From Alopecurus myosuroides (Eukaryota > Streptophyta > Magnoliopsida > Poales > Poaceae), in assembly GCA_028641055.1 (NCBI GenBank), contig CM054060.1, positions 205,616,445 through 205,680,444 on the forward strand: 64,000 nucleotides of DNA, read 5' to 3'. The notes under the pieces are model-generated. The model ran no database searches and was not told the origin of the DNA. It saw only the letters and a list, made by a program, of their open reading frames with translations. Position 1 is the stretch's first letter, and every line of letters starts with the position of its first letter. Below are positions 10,815 through 22,549 of the stretch, in pieces. Made by a program: the position numbers and the translations under genes.

Positions 10815-11713
10815 TGATGAGGACATCCCTACAATAGATGCAACCGCAACTACTACACCATTACAAGGACCTATGACTAGACCTCGTGCACACCAACTAA
10901 ATCGACATGTACTATCGTTTCTACGAGTTGCTCCTAATATACATGAGAATATGATATTGCCTAAATCAAATGTGTTTGTTTCTCTTTAGGAATAATGGAC
11001 CTAGCATGGATGACTGGGACAAGCTATGCAGCATGTTCGTGGATGGAGCTAGCAGCAGGAGCACAATTGGAGAAGATGATGCTGCCATGAAGGGAGACTA
11101 CCGCAGCCTGAAGCTCCCGTAATGAAACATAAAGGCTTGGACGAATTATACAAGTTACCACTTCATTTTTTTCGTCCAAGTCCTGTCATAGATGCTGCGC
11201 CACCTTATTATTGGGCCAGGCCCATGTATTTTCGTCATACCCCTTTGGGGGCAGTTTTTAGAGTCCGTACTGATGGGAAAAGGGGGTTAAGCTGGATTTT
11301 GTGGCCCCACCCATCGGAGCACGAATTTCCCCTCTTTTCCCCTCATAAATACAACCCCTAGGGTTTTTTAGACTTGGATTTTGTTTAATTAAAAGACAGC
11401 TAGCGAATCGCTGCCTCTTCGTGTACTCGATTAGTGCTCAACAGCCTGATCCAGACCGCTTCTCGGAATCCCACCATTCAACAGCCTGATCCAGATTGCA
11501 ATATTTGTTCTTACTTGTTCCTTGATTGCGGGTAGAACTAGACCTTTTGGTCAGGCTGATCGTGCATCCGCAAGATCGGTAACTCCAGGAGATTGGTTAG
11601 CGATTGCATTCGCACTGCGTACGTGTGCGTAGTAGTCGGATCTCCAAGGTCAAACTCCACCACAAATCGAAGTATCTATCTCACCGAAAGATCGGACTAC
11701 CTTTGCCCTATCA
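10815..11713 (+). mobile_element. Element B LTR adjacent to the PBS (functional 5' LTR, 899 bp)
   Basis: It begins TGATGAGGACATCC and ends CCCTATCA two bases before the PBS. Its first about 170 bp overlap the end of the polyprotein frame. A TATA-like CATAAATA at 11345-11352 precedes CCCCTAGGGTTT. Near 11480 it reads CAACAGCCTGATCCAGATTG where the 3' LTR has a 26-bp longer variant, which explains most of the length difference (899 against 916 bp). Confidence 0.85.
11345..11352 (+). promoter_or_regulatory. TATA-like box of the B 5' LTR
   Basis: CATAAATA is kept at 17991-17998 in the 3' LTR and sits where an LTR core promoter is expected, after CCTC and before the CCCTAGGG word. Confidence 0.5.
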
Positions 11714-11715
11714 AG

Positions 11716-11733
11716 TGGTATCAGATTTCAGGT
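11716..11733 (+). other. Primer-binding site of element B
   Basis: TGGTATCAGATTTCAGGT starts two bases after the LTR. The first ten bases match the complement of the 3' end of plant initiator tRNA-Met. Confidence 0.8.
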
Positions 11734-12747
11734 TGATCGGTGAGATTTACTGTTTTTCATCCACAAAAAGCCAATTTTTTTGTTAGGTTTAGATCATCCC
11801 ATCCTACAACCAGTTCAGGCCTGTTGCATATTCTTCTCAGTGTATTGCATCGTTGAGTTTTCGTCTGCATCATCGTATCAAGTTGCTGATCTTAGCGTCT
11901 ATTCCCGTAGAGTGTCGAGTTCTTTGCAAATTTCGTCATTGCCGCTGCCGCATCACCTCGCACGTTTGCAGATCTCCGCTGCCTCCCACCACCACAAATT
12001 CCGCCACCATCCAGCCACCACAAATTCCGCCACCATCCAGCCACCACAAACAGCTGCCGCTATCATCTCCATTACCGTTGTTCGACAAGCTATCCATCGC
12101 ACCGCTGCCTTGCCGCCACCCCATTGCATCGCGCCGCCAATAGCTTCCATCCGCACGCATGCGTCTCCACTTGTTTTCGTGCGCCTCCTCCATGCTACTA
12201 GTTAGGGTTAGGGTTTTTCTAGTTGTTTCAATCCTTGTTTCTATCAACAGATTAGAGTTCTAATAAGGTTGGGACTCCAAATTCGCGACCTACTGTAGCA
12301 GCAAAAAAAACCTTATTTTTCTTCCTCTTTGCAGTGCAGTTTCTTACTTCTCATTGCTCCTACTTTTTCTTGCTTGCTTGTTGTTGCCGCGTCGTGACGT
12401 TTTTGGTGTTATAGGCTCGCGTCTCTAAAACGGTCTAGCCTAGGACCAGCACAGCACCGTCTTTGAGCGTTTATTTAATTTGCATTCCTTATTTGGTTAT
12501 TGCGAATTCTTGCTACTATATTCAAGCCTCCCAAAGCTACACACATTTCTACTTCGTGCATTATACCTCACCTGGTAATCGCTTTGGCCAATCCCTGGGT
12601 GCTAATCTTTGCGGTGTCATGATGCCATCCTGCTAGGTAAGGAACTCGTAAGTGATTTGAATATTACTTGACAGTTTGCGTGATTATCCACCACATCCTA
12701 CTAGTTCATAGGAACATATACTTGTGATTTCTTGTGCTATATTAATC
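11734..12747 (+). other. Element B leader, with a 26-bp minisatellite
   Basis: This is an untranslated leader of about 1 kb. It holds 2.4 units of a 26-bp repeat starting CCACCACAAATTCCGCCACC (11989-12051), and a GGTTAGGGTTAGGG-like word near 12205 that is too short to be telomeric. Overlapping small ORFs on both strands follow the repeat composition and have no family resemblance. Confidence 0.55.
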
Positions 12748-13971
12748 ATGGCAGATGACGCGTTGAACGACATGACGAACAAGGAGTTGTACGCGCAGTT
12801 TCAGAAGATGGTGTCCAACCATGCCGAGGATATTGAGAAGAGGGTTGGAGGTGCCATGGAAAACATCGCTACTTTGGAGGATACCTTACACACCAAATTT
12901 GAGAGCATCAACACCACTTTGACAGATTTGTCTAGCAAGTTTGAGCGCTTGCTGACGGGGTTGCAGTCACCCCGTATACCTACTCCTGTGTTACAGGGCC
13001 TAGCGACTCAACGAGCTGGTCGTGTTCGCAACGAGGTTCCACAGGGATGTGTTGATTCAGATATTGCACCCGTCGCTGCTGCCACGGAGGAGGACGACGG
13101 CTATGATGCAGAAACCAACCTTGACACACATCCTCGTGGTCGTCCCCGTCAACATCCCCGCAATAATGGACAAAAGCCTCAGGTGCGTGATGATGAACAT
13201 GTCGCCAAACTGAAATTGAATATTCCACCTTTTGAGGGTAGATATAATCATGATGCATATCTTACTTGGGAATTAGAAGTTGAGCAACGTTTTGCAAGTC
13301 TAAATTATCCCGAGGATAAACGTGTTTGTGCTGCCACTTGTGAATTTACTGGGGTTGGTTCTGTTTGGTGGTCTAAACATTGTCGCATGTATCATGATAA
13401 TATTCCTAATACTTGGGATGGTTTAAAAGCTGCTATGCGTACTCATTTTTTCCTCCATATTATCAACGTGAAATGATTCAGAAACTCACTCGTTTACAAC
13501 AATGGAAAAAAATCTGTAGAAGAGTATTATCAAGAGCTACAAACTGGTATGATTCGTTGTGGAATTTTAGAAGATAATGAAGCTATGTTTGCACGATTTT
13601 TGGGTGGGTTGAATAGGGAGATTCAAACTATTTTGGATTATAAAAAGTACAATTCTATCACTTGTTTATTTCATCTTGCTTGCAAAGCTGAACAGGAAGT
13701 GCAGGATCGTCAAGTACAGACAAGACCTAACTTTCCTGCAGGTCGTACCTCATCATGGTCACGACGGAACATCGATTCTTTCACTCGTGGTGGTGCACCT
13801 ACCACAAGCAAGTTCAGTGCGCCACCTTCCAGAGTGCCATCGACAACACCTCCGCCACCTTCCACAGGCCCTTCGCGTAGCACATCTTCTGTGGCATCCA
13901 CAGGTAAAACTAAGGATGTCCAATGTCGTCGCTGTTGGGGTCACTACAAAGAGGGTGATGACCGTGCGTGA
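12748..13971 (+). pseudogene. gag: Element B gag (frameshifted, zinc knuckle damaged)
   Basis: It starts at ATG 12748 (MADDALNDM); a longer in-frame start at 12724 is less likely because the conserved N-terminus begins here. An N-terminal predicted coiled coil (about residues 10-75) is followed by the gag core (LTWELEVEQRF, SVWW). A 1-nt change in the T-run near 13446-13453 shifts the frame; the remainder continues at 13549-13971 after a Ser/Pro/Thr-rich linker. The zinc knuckle keeps CRRC and a His, but a small deletion removes the normal spacing and last Cys, so RNA binding through it is probably lost. Element A keeps the full CCHC form. Confidence 0.75.
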
Positions 13972-14920
13972 ATATGGAGAGTATTATTATGCGAGTGATT
14001 GTGATGAAGATACATTGTCAGTTCTTTCTAGACAACATTATGAAAAGGTGGATTCTGACAAGGACATAGAGGTGATGAGCGCTGAAGCTGCTAATGCATA
14101 TCCGAGTCTAGTTGCACACCGTACCTTGAGTGTGCAACTAAGTAAAGCGGAACACGACCAGCGCCATAATTTATTTCAGACCCGAGGTGTTGCCAAGGAG
14201 CGTGCTATTAGGATCATCATTGATGGGGGAAGCTGTAACAACTTGGCTAGCAATGATATGGTGGAGAAGCTTTCTCTACCAACACGGCAGCACCCCCACC
14301 CGTACTACATTCAATGGTTCGACATCACAGGTAGACTTAAGGTAACACAGACTACACGTGTGCATTTTACTATTGGGACATATTCTGATTTTGTTGATTG
14401 TGATGTTGTTCCTATGCAAGCTTGTTCGTTGTTACTTGGTAGACCATGGCAATTTGATAAATAACCTGTTCATAATGGTAAAACTAATCAATATACTCTT
14501 GTGCATAATGCAAAGAAAATTGGTCTTACACCCATGACTCCTGAAACTATTTTAAGAGATGATCTTGCTAGAGCTAGTAGAGCAAAAAACGAGGAGAAAC
14601 AAAAGAGTGAGAATCAGATTGTTGCTAATGAAGTAATGCCACATAAGAGTTCAAATAAATCTGGTTCTAAACTACCGAATGAAATTCGTTTGAAACATCC
14701 TAGTTCAGTTGCTACAAAATCTGATATTTCTGAACTGGATGTGAGTACTTCCGTTTGTTATGCAATTGTTTGCAAAGAGGTACTGTTTTCTTTTGAAGAT
14801 ATGCCTCCCTCTTTGCCACCTGTGGTTGCTAACATTTTGCAGGAGTATGTGGACGATTTTCCTCAAGACATGCCACCGGGGCTGCCACCCATTAGAGGAA
14901 TGGAGGATCAAATTGATTAG
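13972..14920 (+). pseudogene. Element B protease and linker
   Basis: The aspartic protease motif is IIDGGSCNNLAS near 14215-14250, with DGG in place of the usual DTG. It is followed by HPHPYYIQW and LLLGRPWQF (to 14461). In-frame stops break it at 14462-14464 (after QFDK) and at 14918-14920 (inside the DQIDLIPGA-type word that leads into RT). Both fit single-base changes of sense codons. The protease would cut Gag-Pol inside particles in an active relative. Confidence 0.75.
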
Positions 14921-17462
14921 ATTCCTGGAGCTTCACTTCCAAATCATGCAGCCTACCGTACAAATACCGGGGAGACTAAAGAGATAGAACGACAAATTCA
15001 GGAACTCTTCGACAAAGGTTATATTCGTGAGTCTCTTAGTCCATGTGTTGTTCCTATATTACTGGTACCTAAGAAAGATGGTTCATCACGCATGTGTACT
15101 GATTGTAGAGCTATTAATAATATCACAATTCGTTATAGGCACCCTATACCACGTTTGGATGATATGCTTGATGAATTGAGTGGTTCTACCATGTTCTCTA
15201 AAGTTGATTTACGTAGTGGTTACCACCAAATTCGTATGAAATTAGGAGATGAATGGAAAACATCATTTAAAACTAAATTTGGTCTATATGAGTGGTTAGT
15301 GATGCCGTTCGGTTTAACTAATGCTCCTAGTACTTTCAAGAGATTAATGAAAGAAGTTTTACTTGCTTTCATTGGACATTTTGTGGTGGTCTACTTTGAT
15401 GATATATTGATATACAACAAATCTTTAGAGGACCACGTGACTCATTTGCGTGCTGTTTTTGATGATTTGCGTGATGCACATTTATTTGGTAACCTTGAGA
15501 AGTGCACCTTTTGCACTAACCGAGTTGTGTTTCTTGGCTATGTTGTGACTTCGCAGGGCATTGAAGTGGATCCAACCAAGATTGAGGCAATTTCGAATTG
15601 GCCGCCTCCTAAAACGGTCACCCAAGCGAGGAGTTTCCTTGGCCTCGCTGGGTTCTATAGGCGCTTTGTGAAGGACATCGAGACTATTGCGGCGCCGCTA
15701 AATGAGCTAACAAAGAAGGATGTGCCATTTGTTTGGGCTGATGCACAACATGAAGTATTCATGGTTTTGAAAGATAAGTTAACACACGCTCCTTTGCTCC
15801 AACTCCCTGATTTTAGTAAGACTTTTGAGCTTGAATGTGATGCTAGTGGGATTGGATTAGGAGGTGTGTTATTACAAGAAGGAAAACCTGGTGCATATTT
15901 TAGTGAAAAACTGAGTGGGCCTAGTCTGAACTATTCTACTTATGATAAGGAATTATATGCTCTTGTTCGGACTTTAGAAACTTGGCAACATTATCTATGG
16001 CCTACAGAATTCGTTATATATTCTGATCATGAATCTTTGAAGCATATTCGTAGTCAAGCAAAACTGAACCGTCACCATGCTAAGTGGGTTGAACTTCTCG
16101 AGTCTTTTCCTTATGTCATTAAACACAAAAATGGTAACGACAATGTTATTGCTGATGCTTTGTCTCGATGTTACACCATGTTATCTCAGCTTGACTTTAG
16201 AATATTTGGCTTGGAAACTATTAAAGAACAATATATGCATAATACTGAGTATAAAGATGTATTGCAAAATTGTAAGGAATGTAGAACATGGAACAAATTC
16301 ATCCTCAATGATGAATTTTTGTTTCATGCTAACAAGCTATGCATTCGAGATAGTTCTGTGCGTCTTTTTTTATTGCAGGAAGCGCATGGAGGAGGATTGA
16401 TGGGTCACTTTGGAGTAAAGAAGACGGAGGACGTACTTGCTGAACATTTTTTCTGGCCACCCATGAGACGCGACGTTGAGATATTTGTTGGCCGCTGCAC
16501 TACGTGTCAAAAAGCTAAGTCACGCTTGAATCCACATGGTTTATATATGCCTCTTCCTGTCCCTAGTGTGCCTTGGGAGGATATTTCTATGGACTTTGTT
16601 TTGGGTTTGCCTCGCACACAGAAGGGGAGGGATAGTATTTTTGTTGTTGTGGATAGATTTTCAAAGATGGCTACTTTATTCCCTATCACAAGAGTGATGG
16701 TGCTACACATGTTGCTGATTTGTTCTTTCATTAAATTGTTCGTCTGCATCGTGTTCCAAATACAATAGTTTCATATCGTGATACTAAATTTCTTAGCCAT
16801 TTCTGGAGATGTTTATGGGCTAAGTTGGGGACTAAATTGCTGTTTAGTACTACATGTCATCCCTAAACTGATGGACAAACCGAAGTGGTTAATAGAACTT
16901 TGTCTACTATGTTAAGGACTGTGTTAAAACATGATTTAAAAAAGTGGGAAGAATGCTTGCCTCATATAGAATTTTCTTATAATCGTTCGCTGCATTTAAC
17001 TACTAAATTGTGCCCTTTTCAGATTGTGTATGGTTTTATTCCTCGTGCACCTATTGATTTATTACCTATTCCATCTTCGCTGCAACATAATTTAGGTGCT
17101 ACACAACATGCTGATTTGATTTTAAAGTTGCATGCCACTGTTAAACAGAATATTGAACGCATGAATACTAAATATAAAATGTATGGTAATAAGGGAAGGA
17201 AATAACTTATATTTGAATCTAGAGATCTTGTTTGGTTGCATTTGCGCAAAGAACGTTTTCCAGAGTTGCGCAAGTCCAAGTTAATGCCACGAGCTGATGG
17301 TCCTTTCAAGGTGTTAGAGAGGATAAATGAAAATGCATATAAACTTGAGTTGCCTGCAGATTTTGGGGTTAGTCCCACCTTTAACATTGCAGATTTGAAG
17401 CCATATTTGGGAGATAATGATGACATGCTGTCGGGGACGACTTCAATTCAAGAAGCGGAGGA
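14921..17462 (+). pseudogene. pol: Element B reverse transcriptase, RNase H and integrase
   Basis: The longest open stretch is 15092-16768 (558 codons). RT shows [24 protein letters not shown] and the catalytic YFDD (about 15400). RNase H follows with ELECDASG and YSDHESLKH. Integrase has the HHCC zinc domain (around 16385-16520) and the first catalytic Asp in [10 protein letters not shown] 1-nt frameshift near 16690 ends the ORF, and the rest of integrase lies in another frame with stops at about 16733, 16865 and 17202. The frame then runs through FNIADLKPYL into the 3' LTR, ending at 17767-17769. Domain order is typical Ty3/Gypsy; the copy is dead. Confidence 0.85.
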
Positions 17463-18378
17463 TGATGAGGACATCCCTACTATAGATGCAACCGCAACTA
17501 CTACACCATTACAAGGACCTATTACTAGAGCTCGTGCACGCCAACTAAATCAGCAGGTACTATCGTTTCTACGAGTTGCTCCTAATATACATGAGAATAT
17601 GATATTGCCTACATCAAATGTGTTTGTTGCTCTTAGGAATAATGGACCTAGCATGGATGAGAGGGACAAGTTATGGATCATGTTTGTGGATGGAGCTGGC
17701 AGCAGGAGCACAATTGGAGAAGATGATACTGCCATGAAGGGAGACTACCGCAGCCTGAAGCTTTCGTAATAAAAAATAAAGGCTTGGAAGAATTATCAAG
17801 TTACCACTTCATTATTTTCGTCCAAGTCCTGTCATAGGTGTTGCGCCACCTTATTATTGGGCCAGGCCCATGTATTTTCGTCATACCCCTTTGGGGGTAG
17901 TTGTTAGAGTCCGTATTGATGGGAAAAGGAGGTTTAAGCTGGATTTCATGGCCCCACCCATGGGAGCACGAATTTCCCCTCTTTTTCCCTCATAAATACA
18001 GCCCCTAGGGTTCCTTTTAGACATGGATTTTGTTTAGTTAAAAGACTGCTAACGAATTGCTGCCTCTTCGTGTACTCGATTAGTGCTCAACAGCCTGATC
18101 CAGACCGCTTCTCGGAATCCCACCATTCAATAAAGCTCATTTCCATCCGCAATTCCAGATTGCAATATTTGTTCTTACTTGTTCCTCGATTGCAGGTAGA
18201 ACTAGATCTTTTGGTCAGGTTGATCGTGCATCCGCAAGATCGGCAACTCCAGGAGATTGGTTTAGCGATTGCATTGGCGCTACGTACGTGTGCGTAGTAG
18301 TCGGATCGCCAAGGTCAAACTCCACCACAAATCGACGTATCTATCTCACCGAAAGATCGGACTACCTTTTCCCTATTA
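17463..18378 (+). mobile_element. Element B 3' LTR (916 bp)
   Basis: It starts TGATGAGGACATCC after a purine-rich AGAAGCGGAGGA that can serve as polypurine tract. It ends CCCTATTA, where the other LTR has CCCTATCA, and is directly followed by the TSD GTATA. The reading frame to 17769 (words LQGPITRARARQL and VLSFLRVAP) shows that the polyprotein C-terminus is LTR-encoded. TATA-like CATAAATA is at 17991-17998. Confidence 0.85.
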
Positions 18379-18383
18379 GTATA
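18379..18383 (+). repeat. Target site duplication of element B, right copy (GTATA)
   Basis: It is identical to 10087-10091. The element A RT frame resumes in the next bases. Confidence 0.85.
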
Positions 18384-19448
18384 TTCGAATGAACTTATCT
18401 CCATGTGTTGTTCCTGTTATTTTAGTCCCTAAGAAAGATGGTACTTGGCGCATGTGTGTAGATTGTAGAGCAATTAACGACATCACTATTCGTTATCGTC
18501 ATCCTATACCTTGTTTGGAGGACATGCTAGCTGAATTAAGTGGTGCTGTTGTTTTCTCTAAAACTGATTTGCGTAGTGGTTATCACCAAATTAGGATGAA
18601 AGAGGGGATGAATGGAAAACAACTTTCAAAACAAAATTTGGTTTATATGAACGGTTACTGATGCCTTTTGGTTTAACTAATGCACCTAGTACTTTCATGA
18701 GAGTTATGAACCATGTTTTGAGAGAGTTTATTGGGAGATTTGTGGTAGTTTATTTTGATGATATTATTATATATAGCCACAATGAACATGAACATGTTGA
18801 TCATATTAGACAAGTCTTGAATGTGTTAAGAGCAAATAAATTATATGGTAATCTTGCTAAGTGCACTTTTTGCAAAGATAAGGTCATTTTTTAGGATACG
18901 TTGTTTCTAAACATGGTATTGAAGTGGATGGATCTAAAATTGAAGCTATTAAAAATTGGCCTATTCCTATCAATGTTAGTCAAGTGAAAAGTTTTAATGG
19001 ATTGGCTGGTTTCTATAGAAGATTTGTCAAATATTTTAGTACACTTGCTGCACCTTTGAATGAACTAACTAAAAAGAGTGTTGAATTTGAATGGGGGTCG
19101 AACAAGACATTGCTTTTGATGAGATAAAGAACAAGTTGATTTCGGCCCCATTGTTAATTTTGCCTAATTTCAACAAACAATTCGAAATTTAGTGTGGTGC
19201 AAGTGGAATTGGTATTGGTGGAGTGCTTATCCAAGAAAACAAACCTATAGCTTATTTTTCTGAGAAATTGCATGCTGCTCAATTGAACTATTCTGTTTGT
19301 GATAAATAATTGCATGCACTTGTTAGAGTTCTTGAGGTTTGGAAACATTATTTTTGGCCAAAAGAATTTATCATACATTCTGATCATGAGGCTTGAAATT
19401 TTTAAAGAGCCAATCTAGCCTTAATAAAGGACATGCTAAGTGGGTTGA
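18384..19448 (+). pseudogene. pol: Element A reverse transcriptase and RNase H, middle part
   Basis: This continues the frame interrupted at 10091. RT words are [27 protein letters not shown], then a frameshift near 18604, [12 protein letters not shown] and the catalytic YFDD around 18750. Another frameshift occurs near 18890 and one near 19098. RNase H words follow (a Cys-Gly-Ala version of the CDAS motif near 19195, where the catalytic Asp appears replaced by Gly, and HSDHEA near 19376). The stretch is cut at 19448 by element C inside the GHAKWV word and resumes at 40291. Confidence 0.8.
19444..19448 (+). repeat. Target site duplication of element C, left copy (GTTGA)
   Basis: GTTGA recurs at 40291-40295 and brackets the complete 20.8 kb C complex. 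Joining the flanks restores the AKWVEF-type reading of element A. Confidence 0.85.
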
Positions 19449-21579
19449 TGTCGCACCCGGCCTTCTAGAGGATACTCACAGCCCGCTAAACAGTACATAA
19501 ATGGCTTACGGGGCATACCGGCACCCGCATCTCAATATGAGCATGCCAACACGTAAACGTGTGACAACCATTCTCTACTATCCATCGTATGCGTAAACCA
19601 TCCCATAGAAATCCGACTACTTCCATTGACGTACTTCATAACATACACACATGGTACGTCAATGGCATTTGAACAAGTGATATCACAACAAATCTCTAAG
19701 ACACAAAAGATTGAAATAAGTTGCAGATAGCTCTCACTAGAGCAGAGATAGCAAATACAATCATCCAGAGGACACATGTCCCAACAAGTCATCGTTACAT
19801 CACAGCGGAAGCATCCAAAGTGTCTAGGTATAGACAAGATCCAAATAGGCCTAAGAGGCCGGAAATGAAAAGACGGAGCCCATACACGATGTCTCGGATC
19901 CTGCCCGGGTCCGCTATCTACTCGTCAGCAGCCTCGTCATACTCCACGTAGTAGCCACCATGGGGATCCTCGGAAACGTAGTCTGCGGAAACCACAGCCC
20001 CAAAGGGGTCAGTACAGACAAGTATTGGCAAGCAAGACTCACAAGATACCAAAGTGTAACCGGCAACACCAAGTACAGATGCTTTGGGTTCAACAGAAGA
20101 ATAGGTGATACAAAAGTGCGGCAGCAGGCTGCTCTAACCAACTACAGAAACACGCTACAACTTCCGGCTAAAAGAGAGGGATAAGATAGCGTATCGGAAC
20201 CAACTACCACTAACCTCAAACAAACCCATCCTGGATCTCGCCCCTTATCCAAAGAAGCAATCCGAGGATAACTCACACAGTTGGATTAATGATGGTTCAA
20301 GTTATTGTGTCAATAGGACTATTACTAGTCAAGTTATCATTAGTTAGATGTAAGTTGTCTAATCCTGCAGGGATGCACCAATTTGGCCGCGGACAACACG
20401 GCTTCTCGAGAAGATTTAACCCTACAGGGATGCACCAATTTGGCCGAACACGTAAGAATACCCCGCCAGATTGGAAATGCACTTCCACCAAGCGAGGCAC
20501 TCAACACAACCCAACTCTTCTTCGCATCAAGCCCAAAGAACCCCGCGCAATTGAGCGCACGGCTAATCAAGCCCCACGAAGAAAAGGGGACTCTCATAGC
20601 ACTCTAAGAACGTGTCTCCCTAAATGCCGACTACAAAAGTTTCCACCCTGGCCTCGGGTTCGTACCTGCATATGCGTGCGGCAAATGGAAAACCCGAACT
20701 AAATGAGGCGATTTGGACGAGATGCGAATCGAATCAAATTGAGGGAGGCGCCCATACACGCTTCCCACATGCGGTTAGCGCGGTCATCATGGATCTAGAG
20801 GACAAAGACTTTTCCTGAGTTCGACACTAGCAGGCCTCAAAACCATACCCGGCCTCCTGCCGGTGCCTTATCATCAAATTAGCATTACCTCAAACATTAA
20901 CAGGTTGTTGTTTAACATCGAGCCCCAGAACATAATAAATATGGTAACAGAAATAACGGACAACAGACTCGAGCATAAACAACCCTAAGCATGCTAGTAA
21001 GACACAGGCAACAAGCAATGGGGTTATAGGTGTGGAGGTGAGGCTATATCAGGGTTACAGGATAACATGTGATAGGATCGAACACAAGCAACGAATCTTA
21101 AGGCTAGCAGGATAGACAACGGAAAGTATCTATATCCAGTGTGGAAAGGACACAATGGTTCATGTGAGTGAATACTTGCCTGCAAACTCAGTAGTCTGGT
21201 ACTGGGCTAACTCCTCAGAAGTAGTGTCGTAAACCTCGTCTGTCTCAACGTCGTCGTCTATTCGAGAAGAAGCAAACAAACAACGCAGAGAGACAAACAA
21301 TCAATAACATGGCATAATGCACAAACATGGGATGATGCATGACATTTTAATTGATGCATCAAAGATAAACTAGTTGACATGGTAACATAATTAAATGGAC
21401 CCATATGCAATTTGGATTGCATATGGAAAGCCCATGAATTAAGGTTGGATTAAATGATCTACAAATAACCAACATGTGAAAGTGGATTAGCATGATGCAT
21501 GGATGAGGAAAACAAAAAGAAAACAACAATAGATTCAATTTGAAAAGGTGTTTACCAAGTTTGAAATTTTATTTATTAA

Positions 21580-22210
21580 GTTATGAAATTTTGGCTTCTT
21601 AAAGGAGTTACACAAGCATTTGTTGTTTTCACCAATTTTACTTGTTCAAAATAAATAACAAAATTCATATTTAGAAAGAACAAAATTTTTTAGGTGGTAT
21701 ACATGTTTCATTTGTTGAAAAAGGAATTAAAATGAATTAATTATGAATTAAACAAGTTTAAACAAGATTTAAATGAATTTAATTCAATTATGAAATTATT
21801 TGAATTTTTATTTGTTCAAAACATTCAATAAGATTCATATTTGAAAAGATTATATTTTTCTGGTTTGAAAACATATTTTATATGTTCAAGAAGAAATTAA
21901 TTTGACCAAGTTATGAATTTAGCAATTTTAAATGATTTAAACAAGGTTTAAATTATTTAACCACTTTTAATTATTCAAAACAGGAAACAAAGTTTATATT
22001 TGGAAAGGTGGTTCAATTTTGCATGGAAAACATATTTTATATGTGACATTTGAATTAAACTTGAATTAGTTATGAAATTAACCAAATTTGAAATGAGTTG
22101 TTTGAATTTAAACTTTGAAAACATTTGAAAAGTTCAAAACAGTAAACAAATGATTTAAACATGTAGAGAATTAAATTTGGTACAGAAAACATATTTTATT
22201 TATTTTATTT
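21580..22210 (-). repeat. Degenerate tandem array of about 159 bp period in LTR C1
   Basis: The marker TTYATATTTR occurs at 21664, 21834 and 21993, and a related AT-rich marker at about 22154, giving spacings of 170, 159 and about 160. Each unit also carries an ACATATTTTAT-like and a TTCAAAACA-like word. C2 has the same markers at 31935, 32105 and 32264, and element D has them on the opposite strand. Confidence 0.7.
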
Positions 22211-22439
22211 GGAGTTGAAATTCAAAAGTTATTTGTATTTGAAATTCAGGGACTAAACTGTAATTAACAGGGACTGAAACTTAAAAAGAAAAAGGGGCAG
22301 AACGAATTACACCTCGCAGTGACCTAGACTAGGCCACTGACAGGGGGGCCATGGCCACCGTGGAGCCTAGGTGGCGTGCGGAGTCACTGACAGGGGGCCC
22401 CACCTGTCAGCGCTCTTTGTGAAAAATATTGGGTTTAAT

Positions 22440-22512
22440 CCACGAGGGGGATTCGAACCCACGCCCTCGTGGGCGCGTGCGCAGCGCGCTGGCCAGCTGG
22501 GCTGATGTGCGT
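22440..22512 (-). repeat. tRNA-like module (A box and B box) in LTR C1
   Basis: On the - strand, CAGCCCAGCTGG (22504-22493) matches 11 of 12 positions of the Pol III A box, and GGTTCGAATCC (22459-22449) matches the B box fully, with 33 nt between them as in a tRNA. No proper acceptor stem or anticodon arm is evident, so I call it tRNA-derived, not a tRNA gene. Confidence 0.5.
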
Positions 22513-22549
22513 TTCGTGACAGAGGAGGAGACGCGGGGGGTATGAGGTT

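Larger units (their letters stand above)
10092..18378 (+). mobile_element. Element B: CRM-like Gypsy retrotransposon with a rearranged left end
   Basis: The outer boundaries are fixed by the GTATA TSD. From left to right: 12 bp of LTR start (10092-10103), a displaced integrase C-terminal fragment (10104-10814), a complete LTR (10815-11713), PBS, leader, gag, protease, RT, RNase H, integrase, and a complete LTR (17463-18378). The 10104-11713 block repeats 16756-18378. The simplest reading is a former LTR-internal-LTR-internal-LTR tandem that lost most of its first unit. Lineage traits are as for A: DGG protease, TGATGAGGACATCC LTR start, ORF running into the LTR. Confidence 0.85.

Noticed and set aside
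21580..22210. CRISPR-like or satellite array
   Set aside because: Units are strongly degenerate, there are no exact repeats with unique spacers, and the array is an internal part of an LTR in a plant genome.
22440..22512. Functional tRNA gene
   Set aside because: Pol III boxes are present, but acceptor and anticodon arms do not form a proper cloverleaf, and copies lie inside LTRs at equivalent places.
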